Source of the DNA: Microbacterium sp. UFMG61
GTDB lineage: Bacteria; Actinomycetota; Actinomycetes; Actinomycetales; Microbacteriaceae
Assembly (NCBI RefSeq): GCF_015354505.1
Contig: NZ_JACAFP010000008.1
Coordinates: 5 to 64,004 of the forward strand
Direction: 5' to 3'
Length of the DNA: 64,000 nt
Positions 16,581-26,036 of the stretch are shown piece by piece. The position numbers and the translations under genes are program-made. Position 1 is the first letter of the stretch, and every line of letters begins with the position of its first letter. Under the pieces are notes generated by a model, which saw only the letters and a program-made list of their open reading frames with translations, was not told the DNA's origin and did no database searches.

Positions 16581-17488
16581 CGGCGGGCCTCCTCATCGGC
16601 ATCCGGTTCGGCATCCGGTTCGGCATCCGGTTCGGTGTCCGGTTCAACGTCCGGCAGTTCGGCATCCGGCAGCACCGGATCCAGCGCCGCCGGGTCGGTA
16701 TCCGCGATCTCGAGCCTCGATCCCGGCAGTGCGGCGAGCAGCGTACGCGTGTACTCGTGCTGCGGTGAGCGGAACAGGGTCTCGCGGTCGGCCCGCTCGA
16801 CGATCTGCCCGTTCTTCATCACGGCGACCTCGTCGGCGATCGCGCTCATGACCCCGAGGTCGTGCGTGACGAGCAGCACGGCGAGGTTGCGCTCGATCGC
16901 GAGGTCGCGCAGCAGCTTCAGGATGCCGGCCTGCACGGTGACATCGAGCGCGGTGGTCGGCTCGTCGGCCAGCAGCACCTCGGGGTCGCAGGCGAGTGCG
17001 CACGCGATTGCGATGCGCTGCCGCTGTCCGCCCGAGAACTGGTGGGGGTAGCGCTTCAGCGCCGCATCCGGATTCGACACCTGCACGGTCTTGAGCAGTT
17101 CGACCGCCTTGGCAGTGGCGGCCGCGCCCCGCAGCCCGAGGTGCACCCGCATGTGGTCGGTGAGCTGGCGTCCGATCGGCAGCTGCGGGTGCAGCGACGC
17201 CGACGGGTCCTGGAAGATCATCGCGATGCGCGTGCCCCGGATGCGGTTGAGGGCCCGCCGGCGCATGCCGACCAGCTCCTCCCCCGCGAGAGTGATCGAT
17301 CCGCCGGTGCGCGCCTGCCGGGGCAGGAGCCCGAGCACGGCGAGTGAGGTGAGCGTCTTGCCCGATCCGGATTCGCCGGCGAGGCCGTGGATGCGACCGG
17401 CCTCGAGGTCGAGCGAGATGCCGTGCACGAGCGGACGGCCGATCTCGATCGTCAGGTCGCGGATGCTCAGTGCGGGTGCGCCGGTCAT
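16577..17488 (-). CDS. Peptide-type ABC transporter ATP-binding protein (OppD/DppD-like)
   Basis: A 303-residue ATPase with Walker A GESGSGKTL, Q-loop FQDPSASLHP, signature FSGGQRQR and Walker B LLADEPTTALD. After the usual HEYTRTLLAALPGS end it carries an extra acidic tail with EPDAEPDAEPD. The tail is encoded by repeated GGCATCCGGTTC 12-mers (+ strand, about 16598-16638) and replaces the normal C-terminal cysteine cluster. I chose ATG 17488 (MTGAPALSIRDL) because it overlaps the upstream stop as ATGA. The open frame continues far upstream but is only a shadow of the permease gene. Confidence 0.93.
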   Translation of the reverse strand: MTGAPALSIRDLTIEIGRPLVHGISLDLEAGRIHGLAGESGSGKTLTSLAVLGLLPRQARTGGSITLAGEELVGMRRRALNRIRGTRIAMIFQDPSASLHPQLPIGRQLTDHMRVHLGLRGAAATAKAVELLKTVQVSNPDAALKRYPHQFSGGQRQRIAIACALACDPEVLLADEPTTALDVTVQAGILKLLRDLAIERNLAVLLVTHDLGVMSAIADEVAVMKNGQIVERADRETLFRSPQHEYTRTLLAALPGSRLEIADTDPAALDPVLPDAELPDVEPDTEPDAEPDAEPDADEEARR

Positions 17489-18396
17489 GCTGCCACCCCC
17501 TTCGCGGATGCCGCATGCTCGGCCTGCTTCTCGTGCGTGACCTCGGCCGTCGGGTCGAGGATGTCGCGCATCGCGTCCCCGAGGAAGTTGAAGGCGAGCA
17601 CCACGGTGAGGATCGCGAGACCGGGGAAGACGCCCAGCCACCACGCGTCGAAGTTCTGCATGGCCGCCGAGATCATCGATCCCCACTCGGCCGTCGGCGG
17701 CTGCGCGCCGAGGCCGAGGAACGACAGACCCGAGAGCAGCAGGATCGCCGCACCGATGTCGAGCGTCGCGAGCACCAGCACGGGGCCCGCGATGTTCGGC
17801 AGGATGTCGACGAACAGCGTCCGCAGCGGCGAGTGGCCGAGCAGTCGCCCCGCGATCACGTAGTTCTGCCCGCGGAGTCCGAGCACGATGCTGCGGGTCA
17901 CTCGCGAGTACTGCGGCCAGGACACCACGATCGCCGCGATCACCGCGTTGAACAGCGACGGGCCGAGCGAGGCCGCCACGACCATGGCGAGGATGACGGT
18001 CGGGAACGCCATGAACAGATCGGTGATACGCATCAGCGTCTCGTCGACCCAGCCGCCGAAGTAGCCGGCGACGGCGCCGATCACGGTGCCGATGATCATC
18101 GCGGCGATCACGAGCATGAGCGCGAGCGGAAGGCTCACGGTCGCGCCCGTCATCAGACGCGAGAAGATGTCGCGCCCGTTGCCGTCGGTGCCGAGCAGCG
18201 TGTCGATGCCGGGCGCCTGCAGACGCGGGAGCACCTGGGCGTTGGGGCCGAACGGCACCCACCACTGCGCGGTGAAGGCGACGATGATCCAGGCACCCGC
18301 GATCACGGTGCCGATCACGCCGAGCGGCGTGCGCCAGGCGCGGGGCCAGCGGAAGCGGAACCGCCAGGGGCCGGATGCCGAGTCGATGCGGCTCAT
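17485..18396 (-). CDS. Peptide-type ABC transporter permease (DppC/OppC-like)
   Basis: A 303-residue permease with an N-terminal membrane helix and the OppC-type core (LLGTDGNGRDIFSRLMTG, then five or so further helices). The EAA-like cytoplasmic loop that contacts the ATPases is near VIAGRLLGHSPLRTLFVDIL. The conserved LSFLGLGAQPP is present. It starts at ATG 18396, overlapping the stop of the other permease as ATGA. Confidence 0.93.
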   Translation of the reverse strand: MSRIDSASGPWRFRFRWPRAWRTPLGVIGTVIAGAWIIVAFTAQWWVPFGPNAQVLPRLQAPGIDTLLGTDGNGRDIFSRLMTGATVSLPLALMLVIAAMIIGTVIGAVAGYFGGWVDETLMRITDLFMAFPTVILAMVVAASLGPSLFNAVIAAIVVSWPQYSRVTRSIVLGLRGQNYVIAGRLLGHSPLRTLFVDILPNIAGPVLVLATLDIGAAILLLSGLSFLGLGAQPPTAEWGSMISAAMQNFDAWWLGVFPGLAILTVVLAFNFLGDAMRDILDPTAEVTHEKQAEHAASAKGVAA

Positions 18397-19454
18397 GCGA
18401 TCCTCACTCTCGGGTCGAGGACGCCGTACAGCAGATCGACGACGAAGTTGATGAGGAGGTAGATGACACCGACGACGAGACCGACGCCCATGATGCCGGG
18501 GAGGTCGAGGTTCGCCGCCGAGTTGTAGGCGTAGGTGCCGAGCCCCGGCCACGCGAACACCGACTCGACGAGAACGGTGCCCGAGAGCAGCGACCCGAAG
18601 GCGACGCCGACGACCGTGAGGATCGGGAGGGATGCTCCGCGCAGCACGTAGTCGAGGATCACGCGCATCGCGGGAAGGCCCTTGGCCCGAGCCGCACGCA
18701 CGTAGTCGCTGCCGAGCACCTCGAGCACCGAGGTGCGGATGAAGCGCGTGAGCAGCCCGATCGTGACGAGCGACAGCACCATGACCGGCAGGGCGAGGTG
18801 CGCGAGAGCATCCGCGAATCCGACGCCGTCTCCGTTGAGGAGGTAGTCGACCGTGTAGAGCCCGGTGATGCGGGGCGGCGGGGTGATCGACGGTGAGATG
18901 CGACCCGAACCGGGGGCGATCCGCAGCTCGAGGAAGAACACGTAGAAGCTCACGAGCGCGAGCCAGAAGGTCGGCACGCTCAGGCCGATCAGCGTCACGA
19001 TGCGGATCACCTGATCCGTCACGAGTCCGCGGCGGTACGCCGCGAGGGTGCCGAGCACCACACTCACCGCGAGGCTGAGGATGATGGCGCCGATCGCGAT
19101 CTCGATCGTCGCAGGCACCGCCGTGGCCAGGTCGCTGGTGACCGGGCGACCGGTCACCAGCGACGTGCCGAGGTCTCCGCGAAGGAGGTTCCCCATATAG
19201 ATGAAGTACTGCACGAACAGCGGCTGATCGAGACCCTGGGCCTTGATGAACGCCTCGCGCGTCTCGGGATTCTGAGAGGCCCCCTCACCCAGCGCCGCCG
19301 ACACGGGGTCGCCGGGCACGAGGTTCGTGAGCGCGAAGGTCACGATCGTGACCCCCACCAGCAGGAGCAGCGAAGTGCCGATCCGGCGCAGCAGGTATCC
19401 GACGAGCGGCGACCTGCGACGCTGTGACTGCCGTCGCACGGCCACCGTCGTCAT
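18393..19454 (-). CDS. Peptide-type ABC transporter permease (DppB/OppB-like)
   Basis: A 353-residue permease: the first helix carries the usual LLRRIGTSLLLLVGVTIVTF, followed by NLVPGDPVSAALGEGAS, then five more helices and the loop LGSDYVRAARAKGLP that docks the ATPase. The C-terminal LLYGVLDPRVRIA is standard. It forms the channel with the gene just downstream. It starts 13 bases after the binding-protein stop. Confidence 0.93.
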   Translation of the reverse strand: MTTVAVRRQSQRRRSPLVGYLLRRIGTSLLLLVGVTIVTFALTNLVPGDPVSAALGEGASQNPETREAFIKAQGLDQPLFVQYFIYMGNLLRGDLGTSLVTGRPVTSDLATAVPATIEIAIGAIILSLAVSVVLGTLAAYRRGLVTDQVIRIVTLIGLSVPTFWLALVSFYVFFLELRIAPGSGRISPSITPPPRITGLYTVDYLLNGDGVGFADALAHLALPVMVLSLVTIGLLTRFIRTSVLEVLGSDYVRAARAKGLPAMRVILDYVLRGASLPILTVVGVAFGSLLSGTVLVESVFAWPGLGTYAYNSAANLDLPGIMGVGLVVGVIYLLINFVVDLLYGVLDPRVRIA

Positions 19455-19467
19455 GAGTCGGCGCCGC

Positions 19468-21054
19468 TCAGCCGGCCGGCGTGATCTCGGCGATGTCCAT
19501 CTCCCACACCGAGTTGTACACGGCGCCGGTGACGGAGTCAGCCGTGGCGATGTTGCGACCGGGGACGATCAGCGGCACGAAGGGGCCCTCGGCCTGCATC
19601 GCCTCGGCGAACGAGGTGAAGGCCTCGCTGCGCTGGGCCTCGTCGGTCGCGGCTGCGGCACCCGCCGCGATGCCTGCGATCTCGGGGTTGGCCTCGGCCG
19701 CCCATCCGGCGCGCAGACCGACCTTCAGGCCGGGAGCGAAGGGGAGGAAGTTCGCGGAGTCCGCGTAGTCCGGACCCCAGAACCAGAGGCCGAAGCCCTC
19801 GGTGCCGTTGACGTACGCGTCGAGCTCGGTGGCGAACGGCGCCGGAGCGAGTTCGACGGCGATGCCGGCATCCTCGAGCTGTGCCTGGATGCGCTCGGCG
19901 AGCGGGGTGAACTCCACGCCGCCGACCGGGTAGTCGTTCGGGAACTGCAGCTTCAGGGTCTGACCCGTGTAGCCGGCCTCGGCGAGCGCGGCCTTCGACT
20001 TGTCGAGGTCCTGCTCGACGCCGGTCTCGAGGGCACCCTCGAATCCGGGCGGGATGACGCCGGTCGCCTGCACCGCGCCGGAGCCTGCGAGCTCGAGCAG
20101 CGCGTCGTAGTCGAGCGCGTAGCGGATCGCCTCGGCGATCTTCACGTTCGCGAGGTCGCCGCCGACGGCGGCCGACTGGTTGAGCAGCAGGAAGATGGTC
20201 TGGCCGGAGGGCACCGACTCGACCTGGAGTCCGTCGCCGAGGCCCGCGACCTGGTCGCCGTTCAGGTCCATGGCCACCATCGAGTCGCCGCCCTTGAGGT
20301 TCGCGAGCTGCGTCGCGCTCTCCGAGACGTTGCGCACGACGACGCGGGCGTAGGCCGCCTCTTCGTCGCCGTTGTACTCGTCGCTCTTGGTGAGCACGAC
20401 CTGCGACGACAGGTCGAGGGTGTCGAGCACGAAGGGACCGGAGCCGGCGGACTCGCCGTCGAGGAAGCTCTGTGCGCTGTCGGATCCGTCGATCGATCCG
20501 CCGTTCTCGATGACCACGTCGGAGTTGACGATGCCGAGAGCGGGGTTGGCGAGGATCGCGGGCAGCTGCAGCAGGGGGGTCTCGGAGGTGATCGAGACGG
20601 TCTTGTCGTCGACCTCGGTGATCGTCAGGCCGCCCAGGAGGAAGTTCGGCTTGGCATCGGTCATGCCCTGGATGCGCTGCAGGGTGAAGACGACGTCCTT
20701 GGCCTCGATCGGCGAGCCGTCGGAGAAGACGCGGTCGCCCTCGAGGGTGAAGGTGAACTCGGTCGCCTCGTCGTTCTGCTCCCACGACGCGAGGCCGGGA
20801 ACGGGAGTCGAGACGTCGGAGCCCTCGAAGTCGACGAGGGTCTCGTACAGGGCCTTCGCGATCATGTTGCCGGTCGGGTCGTAGGTGTGACCCGGGTCGG
20901 CGGTCTCGATCGAGAACGCGGTGTCGATGACGAGCGAGTCGGAACCTGCGGACTCACCGCCGTTGTTCGCCGAGTTGCCACCGGAGCAACCAGCGAGAGC
21001 GAGGAGCGCGACGGCTCCGATCGCGATGACGGACGTGCTGCGACGTGACGACAT
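19468..21054 (-). CDS. Peptide-type ABC transporter substrate-binding lipoprotein (family 5)
   Basis: A 528-residue solute-binding protein of the DppA/OppA family. The signal peptide ends at lipobox LALAG-Cys, followed by a Gly/Asn/Ser linker. The family 5 signature appears in TFTLEGDRVFSDGSPIEAKD, and NGTEGFGLWFWGPDYADSAN lies in the second lobe. It should capture a peptide or a similar solute outside the cell and hand it to the permeases downstream. I chose ATG 21054 because TTGGAGG lies about 6 bases upstream; ATG 21081 has no such site. First gene of the operon, divergent from an Lrp-type regulator. Confidence 0.93.
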   Translation of the reverse strand: MSSRRSTSVIAIGAVALLALAGCSGGNSANNGGESAGSDSLVIDTAFSIETADPGHTYDPTGNMIAKALYETLVDFEGSDVSTPVPGLASWEQNDEATEFTFTLEGDRVFSDGSPIEAKDVVFTLQRIQGMTDAKPNFLLGGLTITEVDDKTVSITSETPLLQLPAILANPALGIVNSDVVIENGGSIDGSDSAQSFLDGESAGSGPFVLDTLDLSSQVVLTKSDEYNGDEEAAYARVVVRNVSESATQLANLKGGDSMVAMDLNGDQVAGLGDGLQVESVPSGQTIFLLLNQSAAVGGDLANVKIAEAIRYALDYDALLELAGSGAVQATGVIPPGFEGALETGVEQDLDKSKAALAEAGYTGQTLKLQFPNDYPVGGVEFTPLAERIQAQLEDAGIAVELAPAPFATELDAYVNGTEGFGLWFWGPDYADSANFLPFAPGLKVGLRAGWAAEANPEIAGIAAGAAAATDEAQRSEAFTSFAEAMQAEGPFVPLIVPGRNIATADSVTGAVYNSVWEMDIAEITPAG

Positions 21055-21202
21055 ATGGGCCTCCAAGGGCGAGGAGTTCATCGGGTTCGGTCGACGCCGG
21101 GTGGACGACCGGTGATCAGATTCGCATTGTATGGGACTATGTGTCCAGCAAGATTGCAGACGTCACCACAGTCTGTCCAAGACCCCGCCCGTGAGGAGCA
21201 TT

Positions 21203-21790
21203 GTGTCCACCAAGAGCGACGAAGCTGCGAGGCAAACTGGACGAAGTGCCGCCCCGCTGGACGACATCGGATACAGAATCCTCGAAACACTCCGCGATAA
21301 CGGTCGGATCTCGATCGCCGCTCTCGCCGAGACCGTGGGGATCTCGCGTGCCAATGCCTACACCCGCGTCGAGAACCTCATGCAGGACGGCGTCATCACC
21401 GGCTTCAGCGCACAGGTCGATCAGGCCAAGGCGGGGCTCTCCATCGGAGCCCTGGTGTTCGTCACCGTGCATCCGCAGGCCTGGGCGTCGTTCCGAGACC
21501 GCATCGTCGAGATGCCCGACGTCGAGTGGTGCGCGATCACGACGGGCGAGCACGACGCCATGCTGCTGATCCGCGCGGTCGATGTGAGCGGCGTGCACGA
21601 ATTCTCCACCGGCGTGATCGCACAGCTGCCTGAAGTGCGCACGGTCGTCAGCGTCGTGGTGCTCGACGAGGTCGTGCGACGCTCGTTCCTGCTGCCGTCG
21701 GATCTGCCCGAGCGAGAGCCGCAGGCATCGCTCGGCATGACGCGATGGACGCCGGCGTCGCCGGGACGAGACACTCTTCCGCCCCGCTGA
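21203..21790 (+). CDS. Lrp/AsnC-family transcriptional regulator
   Basis: A 195-residue regulator with the N-terminal winged HTH (YRILETLRDNGRISIAALAE, then GISRANAYTRVENLMQDGVI) and the C-terminal RAM ligand domain (VFVTVHPQAWASF, ITTGEHDAMLLIRAVD). Such proteins bind amino acids or peptides. It starts at GTG 21203, preceded by GAGGAG. It diverges from the peptide-type ABC operon, so it probably controls uptake by it. Confidence 0.9.
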   Translation: MSTKSDEAARQTGRSAAPLDDIGYRILETLRDNGRISIAALAETVGISRANAYTRVENLMQDGVITGFSAQVDQAKAGLSIGALVFVTVHPQAWASFRDRIVEMPDVEWCAITTGEHDAMLLIRAVDVSGVHEFSTGVIAQLPEVRTVVSVVVLDEVVRRSFLLPSDLPEREPQASLGMTRWTPASPGRDTLPPR

Positions 21791-21852
21791 CACGCCCGCC
21801 ACCCTGCTCGTCGAGCGAGGCCGGCGAGGCCGACCGAGACGGAAGGCCCGAT

Positions 21853-22212
21853 TCAGCTGACGGAAGCCTCTTCGCAGACGCTGAGCTGCGGCAGCCCGTG
21901 CATCTCGTAGTGCTCCACGAGGCGGATGCGACCGTCGTCGGTCAGTTCGAGCTCGCTCTCGCCGTCGCCCGTCACGACGGTGCCGTCAGAGACGAGGACA
22001 TGCACGAACGAGACCCAGATCGTGTCGCCCGTGCGGGTGCCCACGAAACGTCCGAACGTGACGGTGTCGCCGGAGTAGTCGCCCCAGATCGCTCCGTCGC
22101 GCTCCTGGTAGACGAACTCGCTCGGAGCGCTCGGATCGACCGCCGAGGTCGTCGAGGAGACCATGCGGAATCGGCGGCCGTCGAGCGAGGGGATGGATGC
22201 GGAGGAAGTCAC
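21853..22212 (-). CDS. Small single-domain protein, family often mislabelled N-acetylglutamate synthase
   Basis: A 119-residue protein. DGRRFRMVSS, FVYQERDGAIWGDYSGDTV and GRIRLVEHYEM match a small beta-rich family found in many bacteria, often annotated as N-acetylglutamate synthase without an acetyltransferase motif in sight. I see no catalytic signature and would call it unknown. It starts with GTG at 22212. Single gene, convergent with the Lrp-type regulator. Confidence 0.7.
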   Translation of the reverse strand: MTSSASIPSLDGRRFRMVSSTTSAVDPSAPSEFVYQERDGAIWGDYSGDTVTFGRFVGTRTGDTIWVSFVHVLVSDGTVVTGDGESELELTDDGRIRLVEHYEMHGLPQLSVCEEASVS

Positions 22213-22346
22213 GTTCCGATTATGGGGGCCTCGACGGACTCCGGTCGGACCGGCTTCTCGAGCGTCTCGGGCGCCCGCAGTCGGCGCCGATCAGGCGAGA
22301 CGAAACCCCGCCGCGCGAGGTCGTCCGGCGCGATTCGTCCGTGCGG

Positions 22347-23360
22347 TCATTCCAGGTCGAGACGCAGCAGCTCGGGGCGTGTGGAGGTCTCCGCCCGCAG
22401 CGCGAGCAGGAAGTCGCCGTAGTCGGGGGTCATCTGCACGCGGTTCGATCCGAGGATGTGGGTGGTCGATCGCCCCTCCGCGCGCTCGAAGCGGATGCGC
22501 CGCACCGGGTAGCCCGTGGGCGTGAGCCAGATGCGGGTGAGCTGGGCGAACGGCAGGTCGACATCGTCGAGACGGATGCCGTGGTGGCTGATCGAGACGT
22601 GTGCCGGAATGCGCTTCAGCACCCGCTGCCGCTGAGCCGCTCCGATAGCCAGACCGATGCCCGCGACACCGGCGGTCGGGATGAGCAGGACGAGCGCCGA
22701 CAGCTCGCCGTCGAGGAAACCCGGGGTGAATGCGACGGCCGTGACGGCAGCGGCGACGATCAGCAGCACGACGGCGGCGATCGTCAGACCGGTCGCGAGA
22801 ACCCGCTCCTTCGACGAGTCGACGCGGAACGACGAGGGCAGCTGTGCGCGCACACGCGCTGCCTCGACCGGATCCGCCGGCTTCGCAGGGGCGATCGGTG
22901 TGAGCACAGCCATGAGCTCGTTGAAGGTCGACCGGGTGAACCCCGGCAGTTCGACCGTGATCTCTCGACCGGCGCTGTAGACGACGAGCGCGCGGGTGAT
23001 GCCGCTGCGGATGCCGTTCGTGCGGTGCTCGGTGATCTTCGAGCGGAACGCCGTGGTCGCCCGGTCGTACGTCTCGCGATTGCCGGCCCGCCCGATCTCG
23101 ACAGTGGCGGGACGCACCACGATGCGGGTGTTGCGCAGCCAGAGCATCGACGTGAACACGAGTCCCGTCACCACGATCGCGGCGACGAGCACGATGATCC
23201 TGCGGGTATCGAGGTCCATGGTCCGCGGCAGCATCCGCGGCAGGATGAACAACGCAGCGGCCGAGAGCACCGCCGACAGGACGAGCGCGGTCACCGCCGA
23301 TCGCACCGGATGGCGTCGGAACACCTGCTCGCTCATCATCACCGACACCCCATCGACCAT
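22347..23360 (-). CDS. Integral membrane protein with PH-like segments, unknown function
   Basis: A 337-residue protein with four membrane helices in two pairs: two near the N-terminus (about 20-75) and two in the middle (about 190-245). After each pair comes a strand-rich cytoplasmic part (RNTRIVVRPATVEIGRAG; PAHVSISHHGIRLDDVDLPF) that resembles a bacterial PH-like domain. This repeat of two helices plus a beta domain is typical of YdbT/bPH-type membrane proteins; the call is by pattern. GGAGGG precedes the ATG at 23360. Confidence 0.75.
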   Translation of the reverse strand: MVDGVSVMMSEQVFRRHPVRSAVTALVLSAVLSAAALFILPRMLPRTMDLDTRRIIVLVAAIVVTGLVFTSMLWLRNTRIVVRPATVEIGRAGNRETYDRATTAFRSKITEHRTNGIRSGITRALVVYSAGREITVELPGFTRSTFNELMAVLTPIAPAKPADPVEAARVRAQLPSSFRVDSSKERVLATGLTIAAVVLLIVAAAVTAVAFTPGFLDGELSALVLLIPTAGVAGIGLAIGAAQRQRVLKRIPAHVSISHHGIRLDDVDLPFAQLTRIWLTPTGYPVRRIRFERAEGRSTTHILGSNRVQMTPDYGDFLLALRAETSTRPELLRLDLE

Positions 23361-23488
23361 CTGACGCCCTCCGCATCCCGCCCTGGCTGCACGGTCGCCT
23401 GTCGGCGATCACGCGCACTTCTCCGCACATTCTGGCGTCTTCGCCGCGTCCGTGGGGGAAGCGATATCTCGCAGGTACCGTGGGTCGC

Positions 23489-24460
23489 ATGCAGTGGATC
23501 TCTGACACCTCGCCCGGCGACTGGCTGCGCGAGCGCCTCGACGACCCGTGGAACGCGACCATGCACGCCGTCGTGCCGCACGGGTATGCGGCGTACGCCC
23601 GGGTGCTGCATCCGCCCACGGTGCGCTCTCTTCCCGATCGACCGATGCCGTCGTTCGACGAGTTCGATGCCATGTCAGAGGCCGAGCGGCAGTCGACGTT
23701 CGACCGGATCGTCGTCGCGCCGACGACCTGGGCCGAGACCGCCTCCGCGTTCGGCACGATCCTGCATCCGCTCGCGCAGTGGCACCGCATCGTGCGCGCG
23801 GCCCCGGACGGAGACTGGAGTGCGAGCGTCACTCCCGACGGTCGCGAGTTCACAGAGCCGATGGGCGGAGCGATCTCGGCGGAGATGCTCGCGACCATCG
23901 CCTCTCACCTCGTCGCGCACACCACCACGCCGGATGCCGGCTTCGCCGCGCTCTGGGAGGGCACCGGCGGACTCCTCGGGAATCTGGGCCACACCCCATC
24001 GCGCGCGTTCTTCACCGTCGGTGATGACCCGAACCACCAGGCGATGCTCGATCGCAGCGTGCACGACCCGTTCAACAACGTCTTCCGCACGCACACCTGG
24101 CAGGAGGGCATCCTGTCGCGGGAGATCTCCGAGGGTCCGCGGCTGCAGCTGCCGAACCGAGACCACGTGCTCTTCCACGGCGATGTGGGCGAGTTCGCCC
24201 GTCCGGACTGGGTTCTGGGGATGCCGTGGAGAGACACACCCGCCGAGGCCCACGGGTTCCCTCCGGCGGCGCAGAGCCCGAGCATCCTCTGGCCGGACGA
24301 CCGCGCCTGGGTGCTCGTGACCGAGGTCGACTACGACTCGACGATCATCGCCGGTTCCGCCGAGTCGATCGCGGCGATCTGCGCCGACGAGCGCCTCGAG
24401 GCGTTCGCGATTCCCGAGAACGCCGATCTGACGTGGGATGGCGATGAGGTGAACCGATGA
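23489..24460 (+). CDS. Cytosolic protein of unknown function
   Basis: A 323-residue soluble protein. It starts MQWISDTSPGDWLRERLDDP and contains VPHGYAAYARVLHP, HRIVRAAPDG and a long C-terminal part ending DLTWDGDEVNR. I recognise no enzyme signature. Such proteins are common singletons in Microbacteriaceae, though I know no tested function. I chose ATG 23489; an in-frame GTG lies three codons upstream. It ends in ATGA with the next gene, so the two are probably translated together. Confidence 0.75.
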   Translation: MQWISDTSPGDWLRERLDDPWNATMHAVVPHGYAAYARVLHPPTVRSLPDRPMPSFDEFDAMSEAERQSTFDRIVVAPTTWAETASAFGTILHPLAQWHRIVRAAPDGDWSASVTPDGREFTEPMGGAISAEMLATIASHLVAHTTTPDAGFAALWEGTGGLLGNLGHTPSRAFFTVGDDPNHQAMLDRSVHDPFNNVFRTHTWQEGILSREISEGPRLQLPNRDHVLFHGDVGEFARPDWVLGMPWRDTPAEAHGFPPAAQSPSILWPDDRAWVLVTEVDYDSTIIAGSAESIAAICADERLEAFAIPENADLTWDGDEVNR

Positions 24461-25596
24461 GCGCACCGCAGACCGGCCCGTCGTTCGACTCGCGACCGCT
24501 CACCGATCCCGTGGATGCGAAGGCGGTCAGCGCCTTCAACGCCGAACTCCGCGCGAAAGGCACCTCGGGCGTCTCGGCGACGTCGATCATCGCGATCGTG
24601 GTCTTCGGCATCGTGTTCGTGGTCGCGATGAGCTTCGTCGGCGCGACGATCGTGTCGATGTTCACCGATCCGGGGGCGTCGTCGTTCGTCGGCCTCGGCA
24701 TCCTCGCGGCCGTGGGCGTCGGGATCGCGATCGCCGTGGTCGGCTGGCGTCGGTCCCGCGTCGCGCGCTATCGCCTCGACGCCTTCGCGCGAGCGAACGG
24801 CATGACCTACGAGGCTCGGGTCGCCGAGCCTCGCCTGCCGGGCATGGTGTTCGGTCTCGGTCGCTCCCGCGTCGCGACCGATCTGGTGCGCGGCAGCCAC
24901 CCGCGCTTCGTGGAGTTCGGCAACTACCAGTACACGACCGGGTCGGGCAAGAACTCGACCACGCATCGCTGGGGCTACGTCGCGGTCAAGCTCGACGTGC
25001 CGCTGCCGAACATCGTGCTGGACGCGAAGGGCAACAACGGGTTCGGTTCGAACCTCCCCGCCGCCTTCCAGCGCGAGCAGCGCCTGTCGCTCGAGGGCGA
25101 CTTCGATCAGTACTTCACTCTGTACTGCCCGACCGGTTACGAGCAGGATGCGCTCTATCTCTTCACCCCCGACATCATGGCGCGGTTCATCGACAGCGCG
25201 GCCGAGCTCGACGTCGAGATCGTCGACGACTGGCTCTTCCTCTATACGCCGCGTTCCGTCTCGACCCTCGACCCTGCGAACTGGGCGTGGCTTTTCGGCG
25301 CCGTGGGTGCGCTGATCACCAAGTTCGAGCAGTGGGCGCGCTGGCGCGACGATCGACTGCTCGCCGAGCGGTCGGCATCCGATGTGGCGGCATCCGGCCC
25401 TCAGCCGGGCTCTCCGGTTGCGGGCGCGACGTCGGCGGCATCCGGTCAGCTGCCGTTCGCGCCGCCCGTCGGTCTGCTCGCCCCGCCGCCCGGCGTCGCG
25501 CAGCAGGGGCGCAGACTCAAGCGCAGCGGCCGCTGGCTGCCGGTCGTGTTCGTGATCGGCTTCGGGATCCTCTGGATCTGGCTGCGATCGTTCTGA
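24457..25596 (+). CDS. Membrane protein of unknown function (DUF3137-like pattern)
   Basis: A 379-residue protein with two N-terminal membrane helices (about 42-64 and 72-97) and one at the very C-terminus (WLPVVFVIGFGILWIWL). A soluble domain lies between, with FGNYQYTTGSGKNSTTHRWG and DVEIVDDWLFLYTPRSV. The pattern of paired helices and a strand domain that probes a measured value resembles DUF3137-type membrane proteins. A Pro/Ala/Ser-rich linker precedes the last helix. Its start overlaps the stop of the preceding gene as ATGA. Confidence 0.7.
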   Translation: MSAPQTGPSFDSRPLTDPVDAKAVSAFNAELRAKGTSGVSATSIIAIVVFGIVFVVAMSFVGATIVSMFTDPGASSFVGLGILAAVGVGIAIAVVGWRRSRVARYRLDAFARANGMTYEARVAEPRLPGMVFGLGRSRVATDLVRGSHPRFVEFGNYQYTTGSGKNSTTHRWGYVAVKLDVPLPNIVLDAKGNNGFGSNLPAAFQREQRLSLEGDFDQYFTLYCPTGYEQDALYLFTPDIMARFIDSAAELDVEIVDDWLFLYTPRSVSTLDPANWAWLFGAVGALITKFEQWARWRDDRLLAERSASDVAASGPQPGSPVAGATSAASGQLPFAPPVGLLAPPPGVAQQGRRLKRSGRWLPVVFVIGFGILWIWLRSF

Positions 25597-25604
25597 GCGG
25601 AACT

Positions 25605-25671
25605 CCCGAGGGCGGGTTGTGGGGGTGGGTGCTGACTGGGGATCAGCGCTCCCACCCCATCCCCCCTCGGG
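25605..25671 (+). terminator. Nested imperfect hairpin after the 24457 gene
   Basis: CCCGAGGG (25605-25612) pairs with CCCTCGGG (25664-25671). TGGGGGTGGG pairs with CCCACCCCAT inside it, and GCTGA/TCAGC form the tip. It starts 8 bases after the stop codon. Confidence 0.55.
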
Positions 25672-25960
25672 ATCAGAAGGAGATCTGACTCTCCCCCTGC
25701 AGGACGGCCGAACCGTCCGACGCGGGGTCAGCTGGGGACTGACATATCAACGCGTTATGCATAACGGTATACCGGGATACGTTGCACGAAATTGCGGCAG
25801 AGCTTCCCGGATGCCGTTCTTCGATACACCTGCGAATCCAGTACCGGATGTCCGATCCGGCCTTCAGTTTCGTGCATGTCGTGTTCGCTCCCCGGTCCGC
25901 CGGCCGCACGCGAATGCTCGTCATGAGACCGCCCTTGCTGCACGAAACCCCTGCCCACCC

Positions 25961-26036
25961 CACGGGCCTCACCCAGCGACACGGGTCTCACCCTGCGACA
26001 CGGGTCTCACCCTGCGACACAGGGCTCACCCACCGA
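25961..26036. repeat. Four tandem units of a 19-base repeat
   Basis: Units begin at 25961, 25980, 25999 and 26018. The two central copies are identical (CACGGGTCTCACCCTGCGA) and the outer two differ at a few positions. There are no spacers, so it is not a CRISPR array. Confidence 0.85.

Noticed and set aside
25961..26036. Possible CRISPR array
   Set aside because: The four units abut each other with no spacers, and no cas gene is in the window.
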